From the NCBI RefSeq assembly GCF_026341035.1, contig NZ_JAPEOQ010000001.1, positions 4,588,001 through 4,652,000 of the forward strand: DNA of 64,000 bases, read 5' to 3'. Of this stretch, positions 16,517 through 25,782 are shown in pieces (the stretch's first letter is position 1; the number at the start of each line of letters is the position of its first letter). The notes beneath the pieces were generated by a model. That model did not search any database and was not told the origin of the DNA. It worked only from the letters and a program-made list of their open reading frames with translations. The position numbers and the translations under genes were made by a program. Source of the DNA: Streptomyces sp. NBC_01016 (GTDB lineage: Bacteria > Actinomycetota > Actinomycetes > Streptomycetales > Streptomycetaceae).

Positions 16517-16803
16517 CCCGTGCGGTACGCGGCCCGCGCCACCAGATGGGCCGCGACCGCGCTGGTCAGGAGCTGGAAGAAGGCGACGAGCGCGAGCGTG
16601 CCCAGGTCGACGCCCGAGCGCAGGCGCAGCGCGACGCCCGCCACGAGCAGCAGCATGCCGAGCGTCTGCGGGTTGGTCGCGGCGTGGCTGCGGGTCAGTA
16701 CGTCCGGCAGCCGGAGCATGCCGATGACGCCGGTCAGACACACCGCCGCCCCGGCGAACAGCAGGACGGAGCCGGCGAGATCGGTGACGTCGTACCAGTT
16801 CAC
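16456..16803 (-). CDS. mrpG: Mrp/Mnh Na+/H+ antiporter subunit G
   Basis: 115 residues. Three transmembrane helices; family signature GVIGMLRLPDVLTRSHAATNPQTLG (read in two parts: GMLRLPDVLTR and HAATNPQTLG) near residues 28-52. Subunit G is the last small membrane subunit of the multi-subunit cation/proton antiporter that exports Na+ (or K+) using the proton gradient, giving salt and alkali tolerance. It starts at 16803, overlapping the mrpF stop by four bases. Its 3' end overlaps the AraC gene on the opposite strand. Confidence 0.92.
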   Translation of the reverse strand: MNWYDVTDLAGSVLLFAGAAVCLTGVIGMLRLPDVLTRSHAATNPQTLGMLLLVAGVALRLRSGVDLGTLALVAFFQLLTSAVAAHLVARAAYRTGQVGEVALLRDELASARDRS

Positions 16804-17138
16804 GGGCGCTCCTTGGGGCCTTGGACCTTCTTGAGGGAGACGGCGCCGGGCCGCGTCCTTACCCCCGGCCGGTCGCGCGCCGCGATGAAGCGGGCGATGG
16901 CCACCGAGCTGGTGAAGCCGAGGAAGGCGGTCACCAGCATGATCGACAGGTAGTAACTGGTGCGCGTGATCGCGGCGTTGACCCCGATCCCGGCGATGAT
17001 GAGCACCGCCGCGATGTCGACGGCCACGGCCCGGTCCAGCATCGAGGGGCCCCGCCAGATCCGCACCAGGAGCAGCGCGCCGGCCAGGACGATCAGCACC
17101 AGCGCGCCGTTGAGCAGGATGTCGTTGGCCAGCTTCAT
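16800..17138 (-). CDS. mrpF: Mrp/Mnh Na+/H+ antiporter subunit F
   Basis: 112 residues, three transmembrane helices. The subunit-F blocks LVRIWRGPSMLDRAVAVD near residue 25 and LSIMLVTAFLGFTSSVAIARF near residue 65 are clear. It is coupled to its neighbours by ATGA overlaps at both ends (16800-16803 and 17135-17138). The C-terminal 25 residues are basic and extend past the family core. Confidence 0.92.
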   Translation of the reverse strand: MKLANDILLNGALVLIVLAGALLLVRIWRGPSMLDRAVAVDIAAVLIIAGIGVNAAITRTSYYLSIMLVTAFLGFTSSVAIARFIAARDRPGVRTRPGAVSLKKVQGPKERP

Positions 17139-17743
17139 GCGTCGGGCGTCCTTCCTTCGGGAGCGTCGGGTGCGTCAGGAGCGTCGGGTGCGTCCGGCGG
17201 CGTCGACTCCTTGAGCCGGCCGATCTCCTCGCGCGTGCCGAAGGCCCGTACGACGAGGGTCTCCAGACGTCGCACGTCGGCGCGGGCCCGGTCCACCGCC
17301 CGCGGGTCGTCGGCGTGCACGACGTGCAGGAACAGGGTGGCGGTGGAGCCGTTGACCTCGACGAGGGCGCCGCCGGGGACGCTGGACACGGCGACTGCGG
17401 TCGCCGCGATCATCAGGTCGGTGCGGCAGCGCAGCGGCACCGCGATCACGGCCGCGGGCCCGGGTTTGCCGCGCAGTGTCTGCCAGGTCACGGTGACCGT
17501 GGACGACGTCATGTCGTACAGGAGATAGCCGGCGAGCCGGACGATGCCGATCGGGCGCAGGCGCAGGTCGAGTTCGACGGCGGGCAGCGGGAAGACCAGG
17601 CACAGCAGGACCGCGACCACCACGCCGCTGATGACGTTGCCCCAGCTCAGGCCGGTCCACAGCAGCGTCCAGATCACCGTGAGCCAGGCGATCAGCGGCA
17701 GGTCGATCCGGCGCCAACGGCCCCTGGGGCTTGAGGAGTTCAC
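17135..17743 (-). CDS. mrpE: Mrp/Mnh Na+/H+ antiporter subunit E
   Basis: 202 residues from a GTG at 17743 that overlaps the mrpD stop (17740-17743). After two N-terminal membrane helices the subunit-E domain is seen (YLLYDMTSSTVTVTWQTLRG, then PLRCRTDLMIAATAVAVSSVPG, then LFLHVVHADD). The C terminus carries a low-complexity D-A-P repeat (four copies) coded by GCGTCGGGT-type repeats at 17160-17195, absent from usual family members (about 160-180 residues). Confidence 0.9.
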   Translation of the reverse strand: MNSSSPRGRWRRIDLPLIAWLTVIWTLLWTGLSWGNVISGVVVAVLLCLVFPLPAVELDLRLRPIGIVRLAGYLLYDMTSSTVTVTWQTLRGKPGPAAVIAVPLRCRTDLMIAATAVAVSSVPGGALVEVNGSTATLFLHVVHADDPRAVDRARADVRRLETLVVRAFGTREEIGRLKESTPPDAPDAPDAPDAPEGRTPDA

Positions 17744-19335
17744 TGGTTGAGCACCGCCTCCACGTAGGGGGTGCGGGAGAGGAGTTCGGCGGCCGAGCGG
17801 TCGGCGAGGCCGGTCAGCGGGGTGGCAAGCAGCGTGTAGGAGAGGCCGAGGATGACCGCTGCGGCCGTCGCCGCGGTCATGACGCGGGGCACGCGCATCG
17901 TGGTGCGTACGCACACGGCGGTCGCCGCCGAGAGGCCGCCGCCCCCGCTCTCCTCCGGTGCCGAGTCGGAATCGTCGCTCTCCTCCAACACGTCGTCCTC
18001 GGAGGGTGGTTGGGCGGGGGCGGCCCGCCAGAACACCAGGTTCCACACCTTCGCCATCACGTACAGGGTCAGCAGGCTGGTCACGGCCGCGGCGGCGAGC
18101 AGCGTGTACGACCAGACGCCGCCGGCCGCCGCACCCGCTCGCATCAGGCCGAGCTTGCCGAGGAACCCGGACAGGGGTGGAATTCCGGCGAGGTTCATGG
18201 CGGGCACGAACCAGAGCGCGGCGAGCAGCGGGGCCGAGCGCAGCGTGCCACCGAGCCGCGTCAACTCCGTTGTCCCGTACCGCTTTTCGAGCAGCCCCGC
18301 GGCCAGGAACAGCGTCGTCTGCACGGTGATGTGGTGCGCCGTGTAGACGATGGCGCCGCCGATGCCGCCCCGGCTGCCGAGCGCGAGCCCGTACAGCATG
18401 AAGCCGATGTGGCTGACGAGGGTGAAGGACAGCAGCCGCTTGAGGTCGGTCTGGGCCACGGCGCCGAGGATGCCGATGATCATCGAGGCGAACGCCACCG
18501 CCATCAGCACGCCGGAGAGCCGGTTGCCCGGGAAGAAGAGGGTGTCGGCGCGGATCATCGAGTACACACCGACCTTGGTGAGCAGCCCTGCGAACACGGC
18601 CGTCACCGGCGCGGGCGCCGTCGGGTACGAGTCGGGCAGCCAGGCCGCGACGGGGAACGCCGCCGCCTTCACCCCGAACACGGTGAGCAGCAGCACCTCC
18701 GCCAACGTGCGCACCCCCAGCGGGAGTTCGGGCATGCGCTGGGCGAGCTGCGCGAAGTTCACGGTGCCCGCCGCGGCGTAGGTCACGGCGATCCCGCACA
18801 GGAACACCAGGGACGAGACGAGGGAGACGACGACATACGTCGATCCGGCCCGCACCCGTGGCTCCGTGGCGCCCACCGTGAGCAGCACGAAGCTGGCCAT
18901 CAGCATGATCTCGAAGCCGACGTAGAGGTTCACGAGGTCGCCCGCGAGGAAGGTGAGCGACACCCCGGCGACGAGGACCAGATACGCCGGGTGGAAGACC
19001 GCGATCGGCGCCCGCTCCTCGCGGTCGGCCATGCCCTGGCTCATCGCGTAGATGAGGACGATGAAGGTGACGGCGCCGGACACCAGGAGCATCAGCGCGG
19101 CGAGCCGGTCGGCGACCAGTGTCACGCCGAGCGGCGGCCCGAAGTCGCCGAGGTGGACCACGAGCGGGCCCGTGCGGTCGGCCTCGACGAGCAGGATGAC
19201 ATCGACCGCGACGACCGCCGCGAGCACCCCGACGGTGATCAGCCGGTGCAGCCAGCGCAGCCGCGGCCCGATGAACAGGGTCAGCCCGCACACCACGAGG
19301 GGCAGCACGACGGGCAGCGGGACGAGGGAGTTCAC
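17740..19335 (-). CDS. mrpD: Mrp/Mnh Na+/H+ antiporter subunit D
   Basis: 531 residues from the GTG at 19335, overlapping the mrpC stop. It is a proton-pumping NADH-dehydrogenase-like (NuoN/M) membrane subunit with about 14 helices. Conserved parts include AYLVLVAGVSLTFLAGDLVNLYVGFEIML with the key Glu near residue 140, and PVTAVFAGLLTKVGVYSMIR near residue 240 with the essential Lys. A Ser/Asp/Glu-rich acidic loop lies near residue 455. It forms the ion-translocating core with subunit A. Confidence 0.93.
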   Translation of the reverse strand: MNSLVPLPVVLPLVVCGLTLFIGPRLRWLHRLITVGVLAAVVAVDVILLVEADRTGPLVVHLGDFGPPLGVTLVADRLAALMLLVSGAVTFIVLIYAMSQGMADREERAPIAVFHPAYLVLVAGVSLTFLAGDLVNLYVGFEIMLMASFVLLTVGATEPRVRAGSTYVVVSLVSSLVFLCGIAVTYAAAGTVNFAQLAQRMPELPLGVRTLAEVLLLTVFGVKAAAFPVAAWLPDSYPTAPAPVTAVFAGLLTKVGVYSMIRADTLFFPGNRLSGVLMAVAFASMIIGILGAVAQTDLKRLLSFTLVSHIGFMLYGLALGSRGGIGGAIVYTAHHITVQTTLFLAAGLLEKRYGTTELTRLGGTLRSAPLLAALWFVPAMNLAGIPPLSGFLGKLGLMRAGAAAGGVWSYTLLAAAAVTSLLTLYVMAKVWNLVFWRAAPAQPPSEDDVLEESDDSDSAPEESGGGGLSAATAVCVRTTMRVPRVMTAATAAAVILGLSYTLLATPLTGLADRSAAELLSRTPYVEAVLNQ

Positions 19336-19925
19336 CGGGTCTCCTCCGGGCGGGTCTCGGGGGGCTCGGCCGGGTCGGCGGCGGACGACTCGGGCGGGTC
19401 CGCGCCGAGGACGTCGTTCCACAGGTCACCGTCCGCGTCCCGGGCGCGAGCCTGGTAGGCGCGCTCCGCGCGCAGCCGACGGCGCTGGTCGCGCCGCTCC
19501 TCGCGCCATGCGCTCGGGCCGTCCTCGCGGTGCAGCTCACGCAGTTCGGCCCGCTCGGCGGAGATCTCCGCGCGCAGCACCACCCGCCGGTCCGCGACGT
19601 CGTCCGGCACGAAGTCCGAACCGGTCAACTGGCTGCTGCGGTAAGCCATCGCGAGCACGAACGCCGTGGTGGCGAGCGTGATCACGACGGCGGTGAGGAT
19701 GATGGCCTGCGGCAGCGGATCGGTCACCTTGGCCGCTTCGACGCCCGGATACAGCAGCGGCGGGAAGCCCGCCGCCCCCGTCGAGGCGAGGACGAAGAGA
19801 TTGACGCCGTTGCCGCACACGATGATGCCGACGAGCACCCGGGTGAGGCTGCGCGTGTGGATGAGGATCCCGCCTGCGCTGGTCAGCACGACCGCGCAGA
19901 CCAGCAGGGTGAGACTGACGGTCAC
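19332..19925 (-). CDS. mrpC: Mrp/Mnh Na+/H+ antiporter subunit C with charged C-terminal tail
   Basis: 197 residues from the GTG at 19925. The first 115 residues are a NuoK-like three-helix subunit (GGILIHTRSLTRVLVGIIVCGNGVNL, here seen as SLTRVLVGIIVCGNGVNLF; then DPLPQAIILTAVVITLATTAF). The remaining 80 residues are hydrophilic, very rich in Arg, Glu and Asp (AERAELRELHREDG, RRLRAERAYQARARD), well beyond the usual 110-120 residue length, and probably form a cytosolic tail. It overlaps the stop of the fused A/B gene (19922-19925). Confidence 0.92.
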   Translation of the reverse strand: MTVSLTLLVCAVVLTSAGGILIHTRSLTRVLVGIIVCGNGVNLFVLASTGAAGFPPLLYPGVEAAKVTDPLPQAIILTAVVITLATTAFVLAMAYRSSQLTGSDFVPDDVADRRVVLRAEISAERAELRELHREDGPSAWREERRDQRRRLRAERAYQARARDADGDLWNDVLGADPPESSAADPAEPPETRPEETR

Positions 19926-22816
19926 GGGTTCTGTGCCTCCCCGGCGAGCGCGAGACTCGCCCTGTACTCGGTCTGCTGGTCGATCTTCGAGCCGAGCGCC
20001 CGTACGACGTCCAGGACCACCCCGAGGACCAGCAGGTACACCCCGAGGTCGAAGATGACGGCGGTGCTCGCGTGCCAGTCGCCGATCAGCGGCAGGTGAC
20101 CGTGCCAGGTCCAGCCGTGCAGCACCGTGCCGTCGGCCAGCCCGACGAGCGCGACCGATGTGGAGAGGGTCAGGCCGAGCCCGGTGAAGAAGCCCGGGTG
20201 GACCGGCGCCGCCACCGCCAACTCGTGCCGCCCGCCCGCCAGATAACGGATCGTCAGGGCGACCCCGGCGACGAGGCCGCCGACGAAGCCGCCGCCCGGC
20301 AGGTTCTCCGCGCACAGCAGCAGGTACACCGACAGCATCAGGATCGGATGGAAGACGAGCCGGGCGACCACCTCGAAGACCACCGAGCGGTGCTCGGGCG
20401 CGAGCGTGTCACCGGCGACCAGCCAGCTGCGCTCGGGCGCGCCCTGCTGGTACTTGGCGGGCACCTTGAGCCGGGAGTTCGCCAGCGACCACGCGGTCAC
20501 CCCGCCCGGAAGCCGCGGCGCCGGCGCGGTCGCCCGGCCCTGGCGGCGGTGCACGTACAGCAGGCTCGTCACACCCAGGACGGCGACGGCGAGGACGGCC
20601 GACTCGCCCATGGTGTCCCAGGCCCGGAAGTCCACGAGGATCGTCGCGACGACGTCCTTGAGGCCGTGGTGTGCGGTCTCCTCGATCTGCGCCGCGCCCG
20701 CGGGCTCCGCCGTACGCGCGCCCGCCGCCAGCCACACCGCGCAGGCCACCGCCACGCTGCTGCCGAGCGCGAGCAGCATGCTCACACCCCACCGCCAGGT
20801 CCGCTGCGTATCGCCGAAGAACACCGGGAGGCGTCGCAGGACGAGGACGAGCACGACGGTCGACACCGTCTCCACGCCGAACTGGGTGAGCGCCAGGTCG
20901 GGCGCGCCCTGCACGACGTACAGGAGCGCCGTGCCGTACCCGGTCAGCCCCGCGAGCACCGCCGCCTTCATGCGCCGCTGCACCACCAGGCACATCAGCG
21001 CGCACGCACACGTCAGCGCGCCGACGCCCGCCTGCATCGGGTGGTCCCACAGGCGGGGCGCGGGGGTGGCGCCCCAGGGCCGGTCGGTGGCGAGGACCGC
21101 GAGCAGCCCGAGGAACATGACGCCCAGGACCGTCGCCACGTACGAGGGCAGCGAGCCCTTCTGGACCGTGCCCGTGATCTGGAGCGAGGACCGTTCGAGG
21201 CCGAGCACGGTCCGGCCGAACACCTCGTCCGCCTTCGGCCAGGCGAACCGCCGGCCGAGCCGCACCACCGGCTCCCGCGCGAGGAACAGCGCCGCGCCGC
21301 CCGCCCACGCGAGCACGGACAGGCCGAGCGCAGGACCGAACCCGTGCCACAGCGCCAGGTGGTAGGGGTGTGCGGGGGTCGGGTACTGCTTCGCGTACTG
21401 CTCGAAGAGGTGTGCCGTCCAGTCGATCCCCGGGCCGAGCAGCAGACCGGCGAGGGCAAGGAGCGCGGGCGGGGCGAGGAAGGCGGCGCCGACGCGGTGC
21501 ACGGGCGTGTCGGCGACCCCGGGCTTGCGCGCGAACGCGCCCCATAGGAAGCGCAGGGTGTACGCGGTGGTGAGCGCGGATCCGACGACGACGCACGCGA
21601 GCACCCAGCGCTCGCCCGCGGTGCCGTGCAGCAGCGCTTCGAACGCCGCCTCCTTCGCCGCGAACCCGAGCAGCGGCGGAATCGCCGCCATCGACGCGCC
21701 CGCGAGGACGGCGACCGTGCACACACATGGAAGTCTTCGCCCCACCCCCGACAGGCTCCGCAGATCGCGGGTGCCGCTCGCATGGTCGACGATCCCCGTC
21801 ACCAGGAACAACGGCGCCTTGAACAGCGCGTGCCCCAGCAGCATCGCGATGGCCGCGAGAGCGGCGTTGTACGAACCGGCGCCCGCGAGCACCACCAGAA
21901 AGCCCAGCTGGCTGACGGTCCCGTAGGCGAGCACCAGCTTGAGGTCGTTGAGCCGCAGCGCACGCCACCCGCCGAGCAGCATCGTCACCGCGCCCAGGGT
22001 CAGCAGCATCGGACGCCACGGCGTGACATGGGCGAAGGCGGGAGCGAACCGCGCCACCAGGTACACGCCCGCCTTCACCATCGCGGCGGCGTGCAGATAG
22101 GCGCTGACCGGGGTGGGCGCGGCCATCGCGTTCGGCAGCCACATGCTCAGCGGCCAGATCGCCGATTTGGCGAGCGCCCCGCACAGGATCAGGACGATCG
22201 CGGCCGAGAGGGTGCCGCTCGCGGCGGGCGGCGACTCCAGGATGCGCGAGATCCGGTAGGTGCCAGCCAGGTGGCCGAGCATCAGGAAGCCGACGAACAT
22301 CGCGAGCCCGCCGACCGAGGTCACCGTCAGCGCCTGCAGCGCGCAGCGGCGGCTGGCGCGTTTCTCGCTGTCGTAGCCGATGAGCAGGAAGGACAGGACG
22401 GTGGTGAGTTCCCAGAACAGGTAGAGGGTCATGAGGTCGTCGGCCAGGACGAGCCCGAGCATGGCCCCCGCGAATGCGAGGAGGTTGCCGCCGAACGAGC
22501 CCAACTGCCGGGCGCCGCCGTCGAAGTAGCGCACGCAGTACAGCAGCACGAGCGCCCCGATACCGGCGGCGAGCAGCACCATGACGAGGGACAGGGCGTC
22601 GAGCCGGAACGCGATCTCGACGTCGTAGTCCTTGATCCACCACCAGGACTCTTCGCTCGCCCCGCCGTCGCTCACCTCGCCCCAGCGGGACAGCGCCCAG
22701 CCGAGGGCGGCGGCGGGCGGCAGCGCGAGCGCCACGAACCCGCGCGGCCCCACCCGGCGGATCAGCGGGGCAGCGCAGAGCGCGACGACGAAGTGTGCAA
22801 GGACCAGTGCGGTCAT
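19922..22816 (-). CDS. mrpA: Mrp/Mnh Na+/H+ antiporter subunit A fused to subunit B domain
   Basis: 964 residues from the ATG at 22816. Order: NuoL-like antiporter core (about 100-430) with LADDLMTLYLFWELTTVLSFLLIG and TPVSAYLHAAAMVKAGVYLVARF, a middle DUF4040 region (about 620-690: GTALLYVVQGAPDLALTQFGVET) and a C-terminal MnhB-like domain (about 810-950: ENLPGGGFVGGLVAGVALTIRYL). No separate mrpB follows, so the operon is A(B)-C-D-E-F-G, complete by fusion. It is first in the operon. The upstream bases show no ribosome-binding site (GATATGTATCGTGT before ATG), so a leaderless or weakly initiated transcript is possible. Confidence 0.93.
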   Translation of the reverse strand: MTALVLAHFVVALCAAPLIRRVGPRGFVALALPPAAALGWALSRWGEVSDGGASEESWWWIKDYDVEIAFRLDALSLVMVLLAAGIGALVLLYCVRYFDGGARQLGSFGGNLLAFAGAMLGLVLADDLMTLYLFWELTTVLSFLLIGYDSEKRASRRCALQALTVTSVGGLAMFVGFLMLGHLAGTYRISRILESPPAASGTLSAAIVLILCGALAKSAIWPLSMWLPNAMAAPTPVSAYLHAAAMVKAGVYLVARFAPAFAHVTPWRPMLLTLGAVTMLLGGWRALRLNDLKLVLAYGTVSQLGFLVVLAGAGSYNAALAAIAMLLGHALFKAPLFLVTGIVDHASGTRDLRSLSGVGRRLPCVCTVAVLAGASMAAIPPLLGFAAKEAAFEALLHGTAGERWVLACVVVGSALTTAYTLRFLWGAFARKPGVADTPVHRVGAAFLAPPALLALAGLLLGPGIDWTAHLFEQYAKQYPTPAHPYHLALWHGFGPALGLSVLAWAGGAALFLAREPVVRLGRRFAWPKADEVFGRTVLGLERSSLQITGTVQKGSLPSYVATVLGVMFLGLLAVLATDRPWGATPAPRLWDHPMQAGVGALTCACALMCLVVQRRMKAAVLAGLTGYGTALLYVVQGAPDLALTQFGVETVSTVVLVLVLRRLPVFFGDTQRTWRWGVSMLLALGSSVAVACAVWLAAGARTAEPAGAAQIEETAHHGLKDVVATILVDFRAWDTMGESAVLAVAVLGVTSLLYVHRRQGRATAPAPRLPGGVTAWSLANSRLKVPAKYQQGAPERSWLVAGDTLAPEHRSVVFEVVARLVFHPILMLSVYLLLCAENLPGGGFVGGLVAGVALTIRYLAGGRHELAVAAPVHPGFFTGLGLTLSTSVALVGLADGTVLHGWTWHGHLPLIGDWHASTAVIFDLGVYLLVLGVVLDVVRALGSKIDQQTEYRASLALAGEAQNP

Positions 22817-22884
22817 ACACGATACATATCGGGTGAAAAGGGGTGCTGTGGGTGGGGCGCGCCGGGCGGGCCCCACCCGGTCCG

Positions 22885-24126
22885 TCAGTGCCGCGCGTCG
22901 TCGTCCGACCGCAGACGCACGGGCAGCGACACGTGCCCGTTGCTGATGAGGGTGGGGTACGGGGCCAGTTCCTCGACCGGTACCGCGAGTTGCATGTGCG
23001 GGAAGCGCTCGAAGAGCAGCCGCAGCGCGGTGGTCACCTCCAGGCGGGCGAGCGGGGCTCCGAGGCAGAAGTGGACGCCGTGCCCGAAGGCGAGGTGCTC
23101 CTTGGTGGGACGGGTGGCGTCGAACTCGTCGGCGGTGTCGCCGTACAGGGTCGGGTGGCGGTTGGCGGCGGCGTAGGACGCGAGGATGGCGTCACCGGCG
23201 CGGATGGTCCGCCCGTCCGGCAGCGGGAAGTCCTGGAGCGCGTAGCGCAGGGGGAGGTGCTTCACGGCCGGCTCGTGGCGCAGTGTCTCCTCGACGACGT
23301 CCTGCCAGGTGCAGCGCCCGGTGCGGATGTGGGCGAGCTGGGCCGGGTCGGCGAGCAGCGAGGTGACCGCCTGGTCGATGAGATTGACGGTCGTCTCGTA
23401 GCCCGCGCTGATCATCAGCAGCAGGGTGTCGCGCAGTTCCGCGTCGCTCATGGTGCTGCCGTCGCCCTCCTCGTCGCGGGTGGCGATGAGGAGCGAGGTC
23501 ATGTCGTCGGCCGGGTCGGCGCGCTTGGAATCGATCAGCTCGTCGAGGAGCTGGTAGACGGCGGCCGTGTTCTTGGCGGCCTCCTCGGCGGTGAGCGTGG
23601 TGGCGAAGATCTGGTCCACCATGGTGCGGAACTGGGCCTGCTGGCTGCCCGGCACGCCCATCAGCCGGCTGACGACGGCGATCGGCAATGGGTACGCCAA
23701 CTGCTCGCGCAGGTCGACCACTTCACCGTCGGGGAGTTCGTCGAGGCCGTCGAGGATGCCGGTGACGAGTGCCTCGATGTCGGCCTGCATCGCGGTGATG
23801 CGGCGGGCCGAGAAGGCGGGGGCGACCATGCGGCGCAGCCGGCGGTGGTCGCTGCCGTAGGCGGTGAACATGTTGTCGACGGCCACCCACAGCGCCAGCG
23901 GCCAGGTGGCGACCGTCTCGGCGAAGGCCGGCCAGTGGGCGCGGGCGTTCTTGGACACGTGCGGGCTGGTGAGCAGCTGCTTGAGGAGCGCGGGATCGGA
24001 GACCGACCAGGCGGTCACCCCGAGGATGTCGACGAGCGTGGCCGACCCGCGCTCCCGTAACGCCCGGTGCTCGGCGTGGTGGTCGGGGCTGTTGGGGTCG
24101 AGGACGAGTATCCGCTGGTCGGGCAC
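22885..24126 (-). CDS. Cytochrome P450
   Basis: 413 residues from the GTG at 24126, which has a strong GAAGGAG site. All P450 landmarks are present: I-helix oxygen-activation motif A-G-Y-E-T-T at about 240, E-x-x-R as ETLR at about 279 and the heme-binding loop FGHGVHFCLGAPLARLE with the axial cysteine at about 354. Soluble bacterial class I type, needing a ferredoxin and reductase coded elsewhere. It resembles the CYP107-like group of actinobacterial hydroxylases by general pattern, but the family cannot be fixed by eye. It sits next to an SDR, lactonase-like protein and Baeyer-Villiger enzyme, suggesting hydroxylation of an alicyclic or terpenoid substrate. Confidence 0.92.
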   Translation of the reverse strand: MPDQRILVLDPNSPDHHAEHRALRERGSATLVDILGVTAWSVSDPALLKQLLTSPHVSKNARAHWPAFAETVATWPLALWVAVDNMFTAYGSDHRRLRRMVAPAFSARRITAMQADIEALVTGILDGLDELPDGEVVDLREQLAYPLPIAVVSRLMGVPGSQQAQFRTMVDQIFATTLTAEEAAKNTAAVYQLLDELIDSKRADPADDMTSLLIATRDEEGDGSTMSDAELRDTLLLMISAGYETTVNLIDQAVTSLLADPAQLAHIRTGRCTWQDVVEETLRHEPAVKHLPLRYALQDFPLPDGRTIRAGDAILASYAAANRHPTLYGDTADEFDATRPTKEHLAFGHGVHFCLGAPLARLEVTTALRLLFERFPHMQLAVPVEELAPYPTLISNGHVSLPVRLRSDDDARH

Positions 24127-24290
24127 GGTGGGGCTCCTTCGGCGGACGGGCGGTGTTCCGCCCAAGAGCGTCCCGCTCCGCCGTCGTCGCGTCCAGAGCG
24201 CCTGGTCGGCCACTCGGCGGTGGAGCCCCGCCGTCGCTTCTGGAGACGGAGCCGCCTCGCCGCTTCAGAGGGCTGAGTTGCCCCGCCGCT

Positions 24291-25127
24291 TCAGGAGTCG
24301 GAGTCGCCCCGCCCCGCCGCCGAGCGCGCGGCGGCCACCGCTCCGCCGTCGACCAGCAGGTCGGTTCCCGTGACGAAGGATGCCGCGGGGGAGAGCAGGA
24401 ACGCCGCCGCCTCCGTGATGTCGTTCGGGGTGCCGGCGCGGCCCGTGCCCGAGCTCTCGATCATGGCCCGTATTTGGTCGCCGGACTCGCCGGCCAGCTC
24501 CGCGCGGCCCATCGCGGTGGAGATCACGCCGGGGCTGATCGTGTTGACGCGGGCCCCGCGCGCGCCCCATGCGCGGGAGGCGGCCTGTACCCGCAGGTGG
24601 TTGGCGCGCTTCGCGAAGGCGTAGGCGGCGCCGGGGTCGGTCAGCGCGTCCGGCCGCAGGAACGGCAGGTCGAGCAGTGCGTCGGTGGGCGTGGAGCGCA
24701 ACGCGGCCTCGACCTCGGGCGGCAGCGGGGCCAGGTGCCCGGCCATCGACGCGATCACCACACCCGCACCGCCCTCGGCGATCACCGCGCCGAACTCCTC
24801 CAGGACCAGGGCCACCCCCAGCAGGTCCACGGTCAGCACGGCCGCGGCCGGGGCCTGCACCGGGGACAGGCCCGCGGTGTGCGCCACCTGCGTGACCGGG
24901 CCGAGCCCCGCGGCGGTCGCGGCCAGCTCCGCGACGGAGGCGCGCTCGGCGACGTCGACCCGCAGCGGCGTGACGTCGTAGCCGTCGGCCGTCAGCCCCT
25001 CGGCCACCGACGCCAGCGACTCGCCGTCGAAGTCGGCCAGTACGAGACGGGCCCCGGAGCCCTGCCGGCGGGCGATCTCCCGCCCCATCCCGCCGACACC
25101 GATGACGACGACCACGGGCTTGGGCAT
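24291..25127 (-). CDS. SDR-family oxidoreductase
   Basis: 278 residues, start ATG with GAGGAGAAAA upstream. The cofactor loop reads V-I-G-V-G-G-M-G instead of the usual T-G-x-x-x-G-x-G, so the Thr is lost and the spacing is that of a classic Rossmann fold. The catalytic Y-A-F-A-K is at about residue 165, NTISPGVISTAMG near 190 and the SFVTGTDLLVDGG end block near 255. It probably oxidises a secondary alcohol (for example the P450 product) with NAD+. The gene faces a TetR gene 76 bases away across an imperfect palindrome (25178-25194). The 164 bases between it and the P450 gene show no operator. Confidence 0.85.
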   Translation of the reverse strand: MPKPVVVVIGVGGMGREIARRQGSGARLVLADFDGESLASVAEGLTADGYDVTPLRVDVAERASVAELAATAAGLGPVTQVAHTAGLSPVQAPAAAVLTVDLLGVALVLEEFGAVIAEGGAGVVIASMAGHLAPLPPEVEAALRSTPTDALLDLPFLRPDALTDPGAAYAFAKRANHLRVQAASRAWGARGARVNTISPGVISTAMGRAELAGESGDQIRAMIESSGTGRAGTPNDITEAAAFLLSPAASFVTGTDLLVDGGAVAAARSAAGRGDSDS

Positions 25128-25177
25128 GAGTTTTCTCCTCGTTGATGTGGATAGAGCCAGTTATGCGAGTGGGGCCG

Positions 25178-25194
25178 GTATTGCGCTGCATTAC
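25178..25194. promoter_or_regulatory. Imperfect palindrome, probable TetR operator
   Basis: GTATTGC-GCT-GCATTAC: 7-base arms with one mismatch, in the divergent gap between the SDR (start 25127, minus) and the TetR gene (start 25204, plus). Only 9 bases separate it from the TetR start codon. A site here would control both genes. Confidence 0.5.
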
Positions 25195-25203
25195 GCTGCC
25201 AAG

Positions 25204-25782
25204 GTGACGAACCCCTCCGACCCCGATCAGGCCCGCCCGGCGAACCAGGGACGCCGCGTCGCGGCCCGCAACCGGGCCGCCCTCATCGCCGCCGCCCGCG
25301 AGGTCTTCGCCGAGCAGGGGCTGAACGCGCCGCTGTCCTCCGTCGCGCGCCTGGCCGGGGTCGGGCAGGGCAGTCTGTACCGGCACTTCGCCGACCGGGT
25401 CGCCCTGGCCTCGGCCGTGCTCGACGAGAACGTACGGCAGATCGAGGCGGCCGCCGCCGAGCCCGAGGCGAACCTCAAGTCCGTTCTCGGCGTGGTCACT
25501 TGGCACATCACACGCTCCACCGCCTTCGTCGATCTGCTGCGGGTGCGCGGGGACGACGAACAGGGCCGGGAACTCTCCGCGCGGGTGCGCGGCGTCCTCG
25601 GCCGCTGCCCGGCCGCCGGGCGCGGCCTGTCCGCCGACGAGCTGATGCTCGCCATCGCGATGGTCTCCGGCGCCGTCGCGGGACCCACCCTCGCCGAGCG
25701 CGAACGCCTGGCGCTCGCGGCCTGGGGGCTGCTCGGCGTCGAGGTGGGGCCGCTGCGCTCCGTCGAGCTCGGCGACGACTGA
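25204..25782 (+). CDS. TetR-family transcriptional regulator
   Basis: 192 residues from the GTG at 25204 (upstream in-frame starts run into the divergent SDR gene). The N-terminal helix-turn-helix (about residues 18-65) shows RAALIAAAREVFAEQGLNAPLSSVARLAGVGQGSLYRHFADR. The ligand domain is short and Ala-rich with SRSTAF-type helices and ends in VEVGPLRSVELGDD. It most likely represses the divergent SDR gene and itself. Whether it also controls the P450 or the Baeyer-Villiger gene cannot be said: the palindrome before the latter (28046-28065) has a different sequence. The last codons are part of a 35-base tandem duplication. Confidence 0.87.
   Translation: MTNPSDPDQARPANQGRRVAARNRAALIAAAREVFAEQGLNAPLSSVARLAGVGQGSLYRHFADRVALASAVLDENVRQIEAAAAEPEANLKSVLGVVTWHITRSTAFVDLLRVRGDDEQGRELSARVRGVLGRCPAAGRGLSADELMLAIAMVSGAVAGPTLAERERLALAAWGLLGVEVGPLRSVELGDD

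Noticed and set aside
17731..19458. Long plus-strand open frame opposite mrpD/mrpC
   Set aside because: Shadow frame in a GC-rich region; its His/Arg/Gly-rich composition has no domain pattern, while the minus strand codes clear membrane subunits.
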